A stretch of 64,000 bases of DNA from Njordibacter sp028825405 (GTDB lineage: Bacteria > Pseudomonadota > Gammaproteobacteria > Pseudomonadales > Balneatricaceae). Every line of letters begins with the position of its first letter. The stretch's first letter is position 1. The stretch is taken from positions 2,852,001-2,916,000 of the forward strand of contig NZ_CP159829.1 in the NCBI RefSeq assembly GCF_047730065.1. Direction: 5' to 3'. A program made the position numbers and the translations under genes. Below, in pieces: positions 9,068 through 18,213 of this stretch. The notes below the pieces were generated by a model. That model worked only from the letters and a program-made list of their open reading frames with translations. It ran no database searches and was not told the DNA's origin.

Positions 9068-9805
9068 CTACCTTTCATCACTTTGCATACGCGACTCAAA
9101 CCAACGAAACACTCCCGATACAATTAGGATAAGCACTAGGTACTCCAGTACTAAAATGGTATAAATCTCGAGTGGGCGGTATTCTGTGACCACCAATTCG
9201 TTGGCTTTGCGAGTCAGTTCCTGCATTCCAATGACCGACACTAAAGATGACATTTTCAGCATATACACAAATTGATTGCCCAAGGCTGGCAAGATCCGTT
9301 TAATAGCCTGCGGCAAAATGACAAAGCGCATCGTATCAACGTAGTTTAGCGACAAGGTGCGAGCGGCTTCATATTGACCGCGATTGACTGACTGGATTCC
9401 AGCCCGAAAAATCTCTGCCTGAAATGCACTATCTGATAATGCTAAGGCAATCACTCCAGCACCAAAAACCCCAATACTGATACCCATTAACTGCGGTAAG
9501 CCGTAGTAAACCCACAAAATTAACACCAAAATAGGAACCGCTCGAACCACCTCGACATAAACTCGATTAAACCGACGCCAGCCCTTTGCAGCAGCCATCC
9601 CCGGTAATGCCACAGCTAATCCGACAACCATCGAAATGGCAATCGCAGTAAAAGACATGAGTATGGTCTGCTCTAAACCACTCAATAAGAATTTAAGGTT
9701 TGACAGTCCAGACTTAGTAGTTGGATCAACAACATACCAGCCCCACTGGTCACTGCAAGAGGTGACTAAAGGAAGACTGATCAGTATCAGTATTAATCTC
9801 TTCAT
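9068..9805 (-). CDS. Polar amino-acid ABC transporter permease
   Basis: A permease of the HisM/GltK type, about 245 residues from the ATG at 9805. A longer frame to 9904 would overlap the ATPase gene. The protein has an N-terminal hydrophobic stretch (MKRLILILISLPLVTSC, which also looks like a lipoprotein or signal segment), about five membrane helices, and the EAARTLSLNYVDTMRFVILPQA EAA-loop that docks with the ATPase. Only one permease gene is present, so it may form a homodimer. It works with the ATPase upstream and the divergent binding protein. Confidence 0.85.
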   Translation of the reverse strand: MKRLILILISLPLVTSCSDQWGWYVVDPTTKSGLSNLKFLLSGLEQTILMSFTAIAISMVVGLAVALPGMAAAKGWRRFNRVYVEVVRAVPILVLILWVYYGLPQLMGISIGVFGAGVIALALSDSAFQAEIFRAGIQSVNRGQYEAARTLSLNYVDTMRFVILPQAIKRILPALGNQFVYMLKMSSLVSVIGMQELTRKANELVVTEYRPLEIYTILVLEYLVLILIVSGVFRWFESRMQSDER

Positions 9806-9815
9806 TTCTGACCTT

Positions 9816-10550
9816 TTAATGATGTAATATTTTAGCCAAAAACTGTTGGCAACGCAGGCTCTCTGGAGTGCTAAAAAACTTTTCAGGGGGCGATTGTTCA
9901 ACAATTTTTCCTTCGTCCATAAACACCATAGTGTCAGCTACCCGCTTGGCAAACCCCATTTCATGGGTGACGCATATCATGGTAATACCACTATCAGCCA
10001 AGCCCACCATCACCTCTAGCACCTCGTTGATCATTTCTGGATCCAACGCTGATGTGGGTTCATCAAATAATATGATGTCAGGTTCCATACACAAACTTCT
10101 TGCAATGGCTACCCGCTGTTGCTGGCCACCCGATAGTTGACGCGGCAGCTTGTCTGCTTGTTCTGGAATTTGAACCCGTTCTAAACAAATACGAGCCCTA
10201 GTTTCTGCTTCAGTGCGACTCAGCTTACTTACCCGCATGGGGCCCAAAGTCAGGTTTTGCATGACCGTAAGATGGGGGAATAGATTAAATTGCTGAAACA
10301 CCATACCAATACGAGCTTCACGCCCACCGTCACTATCCATTGTCGCTATGGACACATTGCCTGAACGAATGTCTTCCAAACCATTGATACATCGGATTAA
10401 GGTAGACTTGCCAGAGCCAGAAGGTCCACAGATGACCATTTTTTCACCTTCATGAACCTGCAAAGACACCCCATCTAAAGCTTTAAATTTACCAAATACT
10501 TTGTCGACGCCCTGCATGTTAATGACCAGACGAGAATGGGCTGCTGCCAT
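9816..10550 (-). CDS. Polar amino-acid ABC transporter ATPase (GlnQ/HisP type)
   Basis: A 244-residue ATPase with Walker A GPSGSGKST (about 40-48), signature LSGGQQQR (about 139-146), Walker B IILFDEPTSALDP and the switch His in TMICVTHEMGFA. The length and sequence are typical of GlnQ/HisP. It is the first gene of the minus-strand operon, with the cognate periplasmic binding protein transcribed divergently from 10692. The substrate is not defined; the neighbours argue for a modified amino acid or cyclic amide. Confidence 0.9.
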   Translation of the reverse strand: MAAAHSRLVINMQGVDKVFGKFKALDGVSLQVHEGEKMVICGPSGSGKSTLIRCINGLEDIRSGNVSIATMDSDGGREARIGMVFQQFNLFPHLTVMQNLTLGPMRVSKLSRTEAETRARICLERVQIPEQADKLPRQLSGGQQQRVAIARSLCMEPDIILFDEPTSALDPEMINEVLEVMVGLADSGITMICVTHEMGFAKRVADTMVFMDEGKIVEQSPPEKFFSTPESLRCQQFLAKILHH

Positions 10551-10605
10551 GTCACTTATCTCCTGTTAAATCGCTCAAATGATGGTAGCACCGGATTTAT
10601 TTACG

Positions 10606-10649
10606 TGCAATAAATTAATTTTCTTGCAATTTCTTTGCACTCCTGCAAT
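10606..10649. promoter_or_regulatory. TGCAA repeat cluster between divergent transporter genes
   Basis: In the 141-base divergent intergenic region the box (T)TGCAA or a close variant occurs four times: TGCAA at 10606, TTGCAAT at 10624, TTGCAC at 10635 and CTGCAAT at 10643. The last three are nearly evenly spaced. The XRE-cupin regulator of the operon is the obvious candidate to bind here and control both directions. This is inference from position and repetition only. Confidence 0.35.
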
Positions 10650-10691
10650 TATATTTAAGCTAAAAAAACAAATTAAAATGGGACATTTGCC

Positions 10692-11468
10692 ATGAAAAAT
10701 ATGAAGAAATGGGCTCTCGCAGCCGCTCTTACCATTGCTGCCACACCATCGATGGCTGCATCAGCACTGCAAGATATTTTGAGTGAAGGCGTATTAAAAG
10801 TCGGCACCACGGGAGATTGGAATCCCATGACTATGAAAGATCCAGCGACCAATTCCTATAAAGGATACGACATTGACGTCATGACTGAGTTGGCGAAAGA
10901 CCTTGGTGTTGAAGTCGAATTTGTTGCGACCGACTGGAAAACCTTGGTCAGTGGAGTGACCTCTGGTAAATACCATATGACCGGTTCAGCTTCTATTTCA
11001 CCAAAACGCGCCAAAGCGGCTGGCTATTCCATTAGCTACTTTTCTTTGGGAACTGTACCTCTTACTTTAACTAAAAATGCTGACCGTTTTCAGGACTGGG
11101 CAGACCTAGATAAAGCTGATGTGACTGTTGCGGCTACCTTGGGCACCACTCAGGAAAGCCAAGTTAAGGATTTTTTCCCCAACGCAAAACATCAGATCGT
11201 CGAAGCCCCTGCGCGAGACTTCCAAGAAGTATTGTCTATGCGAGCTGATGCCCATATCACGTCTAATGTAGAAGCTAAAACCTTAGTGCAAAAATACCCT
11301 CAGCTTATGATTGTACCCGTGTCTAAGCCTAAGGCCCCTACTCCCATTGCAATGCTTCTTCCGCAAGCAGATCAGGTATGGATTAACTATGTCAATACGT
11401 GGATTCGCCTTAAACAAGAGCGCGGTTTCTTTGCAAAAATTGGTGCTAAGTGGAACCTAGCTCTATAA
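10692..11468 (+). CDS. Periplasmic amino-acid-type substrate-binding protein
   Basis: A 258-residue family-3 (HisJ/GlnH/cyclohexadienyl dehydratase-like) solute-binding protein with a clear signal peptide (about residues 1-22, cleavage after SMA). Mature features include VLKVGTTGDWNPM and YKGYDIDVMTELAKDLG. It is divergent from its ATPase/permease operon and is followed at once by the GST and creatininase-family genes. It delivers the operon's unknown substrate to the permease in the inner membrane. Confidence 0.87.
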   Translation: MKNMKKWALAAALTIAATPSMAASALQDILSEGVLKVGTTGDWNPMTMKDPATNSYKGYDIDVMTELAKDLGVEVEFVATDWKTLVSGVTSGKYHMTGSASISPKRAKAAGYSISYFSLGTVPLTLTKNADRFQDWADLDKADVTVAATLGTTQESQVKDFFPNAKHQIVEAPARDFQEVLSMRADAHITSNVEAKTLVQKYPQLMIVPVSKPKAPTPIAMLLPQADQVWINYVNTWIRLKQERGFFAKIGAKWNLAL

Positions 11469-12151
11469 CAGAAGTTTCTAAGCAGGTGCTGGGGCAAGAC
11501 CCCAGCCTTTCTTTGCCAGACCTGTGTATATATAGCGTGCCGGTGAGCTTGTATTGCGCTAAGCTGAGACTACTCATGCGCTTTAAAAGACTGGCATGGA
11601 GTGAATTACCTCCCCCTGGTGGTTATGGTTCTGAGGCTTATACAGCGTTAGTTCCTGCGGGGAGTCTGCCTGCCCTGAAAGTAGGGGCACAGATCATTGC
11701 CGACTCAGAAGCGATTGCTGAATACCTTGAAGAAAGTGTGCCACTGCCGCCAGCTTTGCCCACAGATCTTATGGAGCGGGCACAAGTGCGTGCTTTAGGG
11801 CGCTTTCACGACACTCGGTTAGAGCCGTGTGTGCGCGCATTATTTTCAGACATCGGTCAACCACACCCTCAGGCTGAGGCTTTAGAACAACTGCAGCAGC
11901 GTCTGCAACAGTTGCAAAAAGCATTAGCATTACGTCCCAACATCCAGTTCTGCCTTGCTGACTGCGGCCTAATCGTCAGTCTTGAATGGGTTACTATGAT
12001 GTATAAAAACTGGGGTTTGCCCCACCCTTTTATAGGTCTAGTCGCTGACTATCAGCAAGATATGGAGCAACTACCATGGGTAGCGGCGGAACTAGGTACT
12101 TACAGGCCTTTGTTGACACAATGGATAAAAACCAAAACCCCATCGCCCTGA
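11450..12151 (+). CDS. Glutathione S-transferase-like protein
   Basis: A 233-residue two-domain GST-like protein: an N-terminal thioredoxin-like part (about residues 25-95, with the cis-Pro region SLPALKV and the DSEAIAEYLEE glutathione-binding segment) and a C-terminal helical part. The GTG start at 11450 overlaps the binding-protein gene by 19 bases, and the end overlaps the creatininase-family gene, so the three are coupled. The Cys in VSLYCAKLRLLM could be catalytic as in maleylacetoacetate isomerase or omega-type GSTs. Exact role unknown. Confidence 0.75.
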   Translation: MEPSSITEVSKQVLGQDPSLSLPDLCIYSVPVSLYCAKLRLLMRFKRLAWSELPPPGGYGSEAYTALVPAGSLPALKVGAQIIADSEAIAEYLEESVPLPPALPTDLMERAQVRALGRFHDTRLEPCVRALFSDIGQPHPQAEALEQLQQRLQQLQKALALRPNIQFCLADCGLIVSLEWVTMMYKNWGLPHPFIGLVADYQQDMEQLPWVAAELGTYRPLLTQWIKTKTPSP

Positions 12152-12864
12152 GCCAACTCACTTGGCCAGAGGTTGATGCCTATATTGCTACGGGCAAACC
12201 TTTATTACTGCCCCTTGGATCGTTCGAGCAACATGGCCCGATGGGTCTTATGGGCACCGATTATCTATGTGCTGAGACTGTAGCCATGGCCGCTGCAGAA
12301 ATCGCAGGCTGGCTGGTTGCACCTGCCTTAGTTTATACTCCAGCACCGTTTAATATGGCCTTTGCGGGCACTGTTTCAGTATCAGCGCCTACCTTCATGC
12401 TGCTACTAGAAGAAGTGTGCCAGTGTTTTATTAACCACGGTTTTAAAGAGATATACTTACTCAATGGCCATGGAGCTAACCTTGAGCCCGCCCGCCAAGT
12501 CGTCAAAAATCTAGCCCCTCACACTATCAAATTACGCAGTTGGTGGGACTTTGATGAAGTACAAGCACTGCGTCAAAAAGCCTTTGGAGAGTGGGAAGGC
12601 ATGCACGCAACACCTGCAGAAATCTCTATTACCCAAGTTCATCACCGCAGGCTAGATCCAGACTTAGCAAAGGATCCACCGATGCGCCTGAGTGCAGCTT
12701 ACATCAAAGCCCACAGCGGCGATCGCCACGCAGACCCGATAAGTCATCAGCGCACCTTCCCGGATGGGCGTGTAGGGTCTCACTCTGCCTTAGCCAGACC
12801 TCACATTGGCACTCAACTAATAGCGCTTGCAGCGCAAGCCATTGTAGATGAGCTAAGCGACTAA
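12121..12864 (+). CDS. Creatininase-family amidohydrolase
   Basis: A hydrolase of the creatinine amidohydrolase family, 247 residues from the ATG at 12121; an in-frame ATG at 12076 would deepen the overlap with the GST gene. Metal-ligand motifs are seen in order: GSFEQHGP, then TDYLCAE, LLNGHGAN and GMHATPAEIS. The family opens cyclic amides (creatinine, or formamides in flavin/F420 and mycofactocin pathways). With an importer, 2OG oxygenase and M29/NicX-like protein nearby, use of a cyclic amide or heterocycle is plausible. Confidence 0.8.
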   Translation: MDKNQNPIALSQLTWPEVDAYIATGKPLLLPLGSFEQHGPMGLMGTDYLCAETVAMAAAEIAGWLVAPALVYTPAPFNMAFAGTVSVSAPTFMLLLEEVCQCFINHGFKEIYLLNGHGANLEPARQVVKNLAPHTIKLRSWWDFDEVQALRQKAFGEWEGMHATPAEISITQVHHRRLDPDLAKDPPMRLSAAYIKAHSGDRHADPISHQRTFPDGRVGSHSALARPHIGTQLIALAAQAIVDELSD

Positions 12865-12871
12865 ACAGGGG

Positions 12872-12901
12872 CTAACTCGGCATGTGTCTAGACTGAATAT
12901 C
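12872..12901 (-). pseudogene. Possible relic of a DMGDH-type 3' end
   Basis: Read on the minus strand this 30-base stretch encodes D-I-Q-S-R-H-M-P-S-stop. The dimethylglycine dehydrogenase-like gene 1.3 kb away ends D-P-Q-S-R-H-M-R-S-stop (14148-14177) in the same orientation. Two of the matching codons differ synonymously (Gln and the first Arg). The relic begins at the stop codon of the trans-sulfuration gene and could be what is left of a second copy. It is short, so chance cannot be ruled out. Confidence 0.4.
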
Positions 12902-14036
12902 AAACCAAGGCTCGCTCTAAATCGGCAATAAGGTCTTCAATAGCCTCACAGCCTATAGAAAATCGTAATAAGTCATCTGGCACTGGACTGGTAGGGCCTT
13001 CTATGAGGGCCCTATGCTCTACAAGGCTTTCAACGCCACCCAAAGATGTGGCTCTAACCATCAATTGTAGCTTGCCCATGATGATGGCAGTTTGTTCACG
13101 TCCGCCCTTAAATCGAATGGATAACATGCCACCAAAACCGTTCTTACACTGCTGCTTAGCAATGTTATGCTGCGGGTGGCTAGGTAACCCAGGGTACATC
13201 ACCTCTATGACCTGAGGGTGGTTATGGAAATGTTCGGCAAAGGCTTGGGCATTGCTACTGGCGCGCTCAACACGTAAATGCAAGGTGCGCATGCCTCGCA
13301 GTAATAACCAACTCGAGAATGGGCTCAGAATACCACCTAGTTGTGCTCGGATATTACAAATACGCTGCCACCGTTGGTCTTGTTGAGCGCAAGTGACTAC
13401 TCCTGCAACCACGTCTGAATGGCCATTCAGGTATTTGGTAGCTGAATGAAAAACCAGATCGGCACCTAGCTCAATGGGTTTGCACAGTAGTGGCGTTAAT
13501 ACCGTAGCATCTACGACTAACTGTGCGTTAGCTGTGTGAGCCACTTGTGCTGCAGCGGCAATATCTACCACTTGCCAGGTGGGGTTTGCAGGTGACTCAA
13601 GCCAAACCATGTGGGTTGGTTTGGCGACCACTACACGAGCTAAGTCGGTAGCATCGTCAGCATCATAAAAAACCAGCTCAATACCCCAGTCATTGCAAAA
13701 ATCCACCATCCATGCCCGTAATGACCAATACATAACCGTGGGCGCAACCAATCGTTGACCAGGGCGCAATGATTGCACTATAGCAGTAGCTGCCGCCATG
13801 CCAGACCCAAACAAGCGGCTTGCTTGGCCGCCCTCTAACCTACAGATCACAGCTTCAGCTTGCTCACTATTGTCACTATGATCACGAGCATAGGTGCGAG
13901 ATGCGTTGTATAGCTCGCCTTGTTCGTCACGGGCATAGGTAGAGCTAGGTTGTATTGGCGGCACAACAGCACCAGAGCGAGTGTCTAGGTAATGGCCAGC
14001 GTGGGAAAGGAGGCTAGCGTCTTGATTTTTTGGCAT
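12900..14036 (-). CDS. Trans-sulfuration-type PLP enzyme (Cys/Met metabolism)
   Basis: A 378-residue fold-type I PLP enzyme of the cystathionine gamma-synthase/beta-lyase family. The PLP lysine is K201 in HSATKYLNGHSD, and LFGSGMAAATA (about 75-85) forms the phosphate-binding loop. The tyrosine-containing TYARDEQG and AsRTYARD near the N-terminus fit the family. It could be a cystathionine synthase, a lyase or a methionine gamma-lyase; residues seen here do not decide. It is convergent with the creatininase-family gene and flanked by matching copies of a dehydrogenase 3' end. Confidence 0.8.
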   Translation of the reverse strand: MPKNQDASLLSHAGHYLDTRSGAVVPPIQPSSTYARDEQGELYNASRTYARDHSDNSEQAEAVICRLEGGQASRLFGSGMAAATAIVQSLRPGQRLVAPTVMYWSLRAWMVDFCNDWGIELVFYDADDATDLARVVVAKPTHMVWLESPANPTWQVVDIAAAAQVAHTANAQLVVDATVLTPLLCKPIELGADLVFHSATKYLNGHSDVVAGVVTCAQQDQRWQRICNIRAQLGGILSPFSSWLLLRGMRTLHLRVERASSNAQAFAEHFHNHPQVIEVMYPGLPSHPQHNIAKQQCKNGFGGMLSIRFKGGREQTAIIMGKLQLMVRATSLGGVESLVEHRALIEGPTSPVPDDLLRFSIGCEAIEDLIADLERALV

Positions 14037-14147
14037 GCAAGGTCCATAGGTAGCAATATTACGTATAGGCGATTATGAACCGCAGATATAATTTAAGCTA
14101 ATAGTTTGCGCTTACAAAAAAAGATGGGCTAAGCAACTTACCAGAGT

Positions 14148-16565
14148 CTAACTCCGCATGTGTCGAGATTGGGGATCAAATAAGACTTTGGTAAATAGTG
14201 TGGCAGCGCGCATTTCACCCAAAATTTCAATCTCAAATGCTGCGCCATCAACAATCATATTGGTGGGTACAAAACCCAGAGCAACAGATTTTTTACTAAA
14301 GTGCGCATAGCCACCTGAAGTCACAAAACCCACTACCGTTCCATCTTTCCAAATGGGTTCATCTGCCACCACATCAGCATCAATAGCATCGACTATAAAA
14401 CTTACCAGCCTGCGTTTTGGGGGCTCTACTAACTCTGCGAGGGCAGCCGCCTTACCAATATAATCTGGCTGTTTATGGTAATCCAAAAAGCGGTCTAACC
14501 CGGTTTCCATGGGGGTGTAATCTGGTTTATATTCGCGCATCCATGCACCAAACGATTTTTCTAAGCGCAAGCTCATCATCGCACGCATACCAAAAGGTTT
14601 AAGATTAAAGGCCACACCTGCCTCAGCTAAGGTATGGTACAAGCTGACCTGCTGCTCAGCAGGCACATATATTTCATAGCCCAAATCACCCGTATAACTC
14701 ACCCGCTGAACTATAGCGTCACATTGACCGACTTCTATTTTTTGTACAGACAAAAATGGCATGGCGTTATTGGAGACGTCGAATCGAGTGCATTGTGCGA
14801 GCAATTCGCGCGCCTTTGGACCTGCTATTTGAAAGCCAATACGACTCATAGATACATTCTTAAGTTCCACATTAAGTGCTGGAAGGTACCGTTCAAACCA
14901 ACGCATATGTAGGTCTTGAGCACCAAAAGAAGCCGTGAGTTGATACTCGTGATGAGCAATATGGGAAATGGTAAAGTCCCCCATAAGCTTCCCCAAAGGA
15001 CTCAGCATAGGACTTAGGGTTATGCGTCCCAGAGCAGGTAATTTGCCTGCCATAACACCATCCAACCATGCCTGCGCACCTTTACCTTTGACTAGATATT
15101 TACCAAAATTATGCACTTCATTAATACCCACTGAAGTACGCACAGCATGGCATTCATTACCAATGGCAGTAAATGCGTTGGAACGTCTAAAACTGGGTGT
15201 TTCTAATAATGGCTCTCCTTCAGGGGCAAAATAATTCACATGTTCCATGCCATAACCTTGGCCAAAAACTGCCCTTTGTTGCTGCCATATCGAATAAGCT
15301 GGCGTCGTATTAAGTGGCCGGCCAGCCGGAAGCTCTTCATTGGGATAAGAAATACTAAAGCGTTTTTGATAATTTTCCCGCACCTTATTACGGGTATAGG
15401 CCTTGGTACAAAAATCACCATAACGAGCCACGTCCATGGCAAATATATCTCGGGATGGCTCGCCATGTACCATCCATTCTGCCAGGCTCAGACCCACACC
15501 ACCACCTTGGCTAAAGCCAGCCATCACGGCACAACAGGACCAATAGTTTTGTAGCCCAGGGACCGGACCAACTAAAGGATTACCATCAGGTGCAAAAGTA
15601 AATGGCCCATTGACGATAGTCTTTATGCCTGCAGTTTCTAAACAAGGAAAACGTTTAAAAGTAAACTCAAGAGAGTCGCTAATGCGGTCTAATTTATTGT
15701 CCAACAACTCATGACCGAAGTCCCAACGAGTGCCGTCTAGGGCCCAAGGGTCACAATCTTGTTCATAAATACCAATCACCAAACCTTTACCTTCTTGGCG
15801 CAGATAGCTCTCTCCAGCAGGGTCCATGACGTGGGGTAGTTCCGCATCTCTGGTAAATACTTCAGGCAAATCATCGGTGATCAAATATTGATGTTCCATA
15901 GGATGAAGAGGCAGGAATACACCGACCATTTCACCCAATTCTCGGGCCCATAAGCCACCTGCATTAACCACATGCTCCGCATGGATCATGCCATTTTTAG
16001 TGGTTATATCCCAACTGCCATTTGGACGTTGCTTGAGGTCAGTGACTGGGTTTCTTAAGTAAATTTCTGCACCTTGAATTTGTGCCGCTTTAGCGTAAGC
16101 ATGCGTTGTGCCAGAAGGGTCTAAATGGCCATCAAGTGGGTCATATAAGGCCCCTAAAATACCTTGAGTATTTACAATTGGGCTTAGTTTTTTGATTTCC
16201 TCTGGGCTAATGATGTGCGTGTCCAAACCCATATGTCGATGCATGGCCCGTGCGGCTTTAATAAAGTCCATACGTTCAGGACTATCCGCTAGAGTAATGC
16301 CACCCACATGATGTAAACCACAGTTTAAGCCTGTAAGGGCTTCCAACTCTTTATAGAGCTTAATGGTATAACCTTGCAGAGCTGCCATATTTGGGTCGGC
16401 ATTGAGGGTGTGAAAGCCACCTGCAGCATGCCATGTAGAACCAGACGTCAACTCCGAACGCTCTATCAGACAAATATCTGACCAGCCTAACTTAGTCAGG
16501 TGATAAAGTACTGAGCAGCCCACGACGCCCCCGCCAATAACAGCTACTTGAACATGAGTCTTCAT
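14148..16565 (-). CDS. Dimethylglycine/sarcosine dehydrogenase-like flavoprotein
   Basis: An 805-residue two-part enzyme. The N-terminal DAO domain has the FAD motif AVIGGGVVGCSVLYHL (about 8-23) and STWHAAGGFH, where the His after Trp is the residue that carries covalent FAD in dimethylglycine and sarcosine dehydrogenases. The C-terminal half (about 430-805) is GcvT-like and would bind tetrahydrofolate to accept the released one-carbon unit. It lies 17 bases after the MttB-like gene, so the pair probably demethylates a methylated amine in the cytosol. The exact substrate is inference. Confidence 0.85.
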   Translation of the reverse strand: MKTHVQVAVIGGGVVGCSVLYHLTKLGWSDICLIERSELTSGSTWHAAGGFHTLNADPNMAALQGYTIKLYKELEALTGLNCGLHHVGGITLADSPERMDFIKAARAMHRHMGLDTHIISPEEIKKLSPIVNTQGILGALYDPLDGHLDPSGTTHAYAKAAQIQGAEIYLRNPVTDLKQRPNGSWDITTKNGMIHAEHVVNAGGLWARELGEMVGVFLPLHPMEHQYLITDDLPEVFTRDAELPHVMDPAGESYLRQEGKGLVIGIYEQDCDPWALDGTRWDFGHELLDNKLDRISDSLEFTFKRFPCLETAGIKTIVNGPFTFAPDGNPLVGPVPGLQNYWSCCAVMAGFSQGGGVGLSLAEWMVHGEPSRDIFAMDVARYGDFCTKAYTRNKVRENYQKRFSISYPNEELPAGRPLNTTPAYSIWQQQRAVFGQGYGMEHVNYFAPEGEPLLETPSFRRSNAFTAIGNECHAVRTSVGINEVHNFGKYLVKGKGAQAWLDGVMAGKLPALGRITLSPMLSPLGKLMGDFTISHIAHHEYQLTASFGAQDLHMRWFERYLPALNVELKNVSMSRIGFQIAGPKARELLAQCTRFDVSNNAMPFLSVQKIEVGQCDAIVQRVSYTGDLGYEIYVPAEQQVSLYHTLAEAGVAFNLKPFGMRAMMSLRLEKSFGAWMREYKPDYTPMETGLDRFLDYHKQPDYIGKAAALAELVEPPKRRLVSFIVDAIDADVVADEPIWKDGTVVGFVTSGGYAHFSKKSVALGFVPTNMIVDGAAFEIEILGEMRAATLFTKVLFDPQSRHMRS

Positions 16566-16582
16566 ACTGATACATCCTTTTA

Positions 16583-18115
16583 TTAGGACCCTGGCACAGC
16601 TCCACCCTCGTGGGTGCGACGTTGCACAAAGTCGGTCAGTTCATCGTCTATAGAAGACTCCAATTTAGGCTCTTCATAATCTTGCAACATCTGCTTCCAA
16701 ATTTTATTAGCCCTTTGTGTCGCATCTAAAGCTCCGGCATCACGCCAGTTTTCAAAGTTAGACCAATTGGATAATAAGGGGGAATAAAACGCCTTCTCAT
16801 ATCGGGACATGGTATGGGGTGAAGCAAAAAAGTGACTGCCAGGCCCCACTTCTGCAATAGCATCAACTGCTAAGGCCTCACTATTAGTCTCCATGGGCTG
16901 CAAAAAAGCTTGATGCATTTGAATCATTTCTGCATCAAGAATAATTTTTTCATAGGAAGTACATAAGCCTCCTTCAAGCCATCCTAAGCCATGTAAAACG
17001 TAGTTCACTTGACCTAACATACAAGCCCATAATGACATTTGGGACTCATATGCAGCCTGTGCGTCGGGAGCGTTAGAGGCGTTAGCGTTTGACGCACGGA
17101 AGGGAATGCCATACTTGCGTGCGAGTTGACCAGACACAATAGTGGCTTGGCTGTATTCTGGAGTACCAAACGCAGGTGAGCCAGATTTCATATCTACGTT
17201 AGAGGTAAAGCTACCATACATCGCAGGTGCTCCTGGGTTCACACATTGATGAAAGGCTAAACCTGCTAAACACTCCGCATTTTGCTGCACTAAGGCACCC
17301 GCCATGGTGATGGGTGCCATGGCCCCAGCAAGAGTAAAGGGGGTATAGATGACGGGTTGGTTATTTTCGGCCATAACAATGGCCCCTTCCAATAAGGCCC
17401 CGTCATAAATTAATGGTGAATTGGAATTCACAACTGTATGCATGCAGGGCTGTTGCAGCAAGGTTGCATGATCAATACCACGAGCTATGCGCACGATATC
17501 AATGACATCCTGCATACGTTGTCGGCCTAGGGCATAACCCCCTATAGGTTTAGTCGTCAGACGCGCCATGGCCGCCCCCGCCACAAGATGGCGAGTATTG
17601 ACAGGCACATCACAGGGCTCTACAGGAAAACCAGCCTGCAATTGGACACTGTTCAGGCTTTCACCTAAGCGTAATAAGTTACAAAAGTCATCATAATTCC
17701 CAGTCACACGACCTCTGTCCAAATCTGACACATTAGGTGTGCTAGCTACCATCGCAAAAGCCGTTGAGTTGCCTCCCATGGTTAGATGACGGTCTGGTCG
17801 ACGTCCATGCAGCATAAATGATTTAGGCGTTGTGGCAATGGTCTGCATGAGCCAATCTGGATCGAACCTAACTCGGAGTCCATCTGCATCAACCATGGCA
17901 CCGGCACGACGTAAAATGTCCACCGCTCTTGGTGACTGAAAATCCATCCCCACTTTACATAAAAGCTTGAGTGAAGCCTGATGAATGTCATCTAGCTGAG
18001 ATTCATCCATCAACTCCATGGGCGCATATGGATTACACATTTGTCTAGAGGGCGCTTGGTTGACAGCACCACTAGAACGCGTTGATTGCGCGCGATTAGC
18101 ACGAGAGCGTCTCAT
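16583..18115 (-). CDS. MttB-family (trimethylamine methyltransferase-like) protein
   Basis: A 510-residue MttB-superfamily protein without an in-frame amber codon, so it belongs to the non-pyrrolysine branch that includes glycine betaine:corrinoid methyltransferases. No corrinoid-protein gene lies nearby. The first 30 residues are basic and disordered-looking. It is the first gene of the pair with the DMGDH-like flavoprotein and is divergent from a LysR regulator. A role in methyl transfer from quaternary or tertiary amines is likely, but the true acceptor in this aerobic setting is unknown. Confidence 0.83.
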   Translation of the reverse strand: MRRSRANRAQSTRSSGAVNQAPSRQMCNPYAPMELMDESQLDDIHQASLKLLCKVGMDFQSPRAVDILRRAGAMVDADGLRVRFDPDWLMQTIATTPKSFMLHGRRPDRHLTMGGNSTAFAMVASTPNVSDLDRGRVTGNYDDFCNLLRLGESLNSVQLQAGFPVEPCDVPVNTRHLVAGAAMARLTTKPIGGYALGRQRMQDVIDIVRIARGIDHATLLQQPCMHTVVNSNSPLIYDGALLEGAIVMAENNQPVIYTPFTLAGAMAPITMAGALVQQNAECLAGLAFHQCVNPGAPAMYGSFTSNVDMKSGSPAFGTPEYSQATIVSGQLARKYGIPFRASNANASNAPDAQAAYESQMSLWACMLGQVNYVLHGLGWLEGGLCTSYEKIILDAEMIQMHQAFLQPMETNSEALAVDAIAEVGPGSHFFASPHTMSRYEKAFYSPLLSNWSNFENWRDAGALDATQRANKIWKQMLQDYEEPKLESSIDDELTDFVQRRTHEGGAVPGS

Positions 18116-18164
18116 TAATCCACCATAGACTTGCTATAAAAAGTCATCATAGGGTATTGTCACC

Positions 18165-18194
18165 TTAGTGAATAATTAATAATTTAGTCACTAA
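18165..18194. promoter_or_regulatory. Candidate LysR operator
   Basis: A perfect inverted repeat TTAGTGA ... TCACTAA separated by 16 A/T-rich bases lies in the 98-base divergent region between the MttB-like gene and the LysR-type gene. Size and position fit the dyad recognition site of a LysR-type regulator controlling its own gene and the divergent pair. Confidence 0.5.
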
Positions 18195-18213
18195 CTATGA
18201 AATTATTTGATAT

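Noticed and set aside
16583..18115. Pyrrolysine-containing trimethylamine methyltransferase
   Set aside because: The frame is continuous for 510 codons with no in-frame TAG, so it belongs to the non-pyrrolysine branch.
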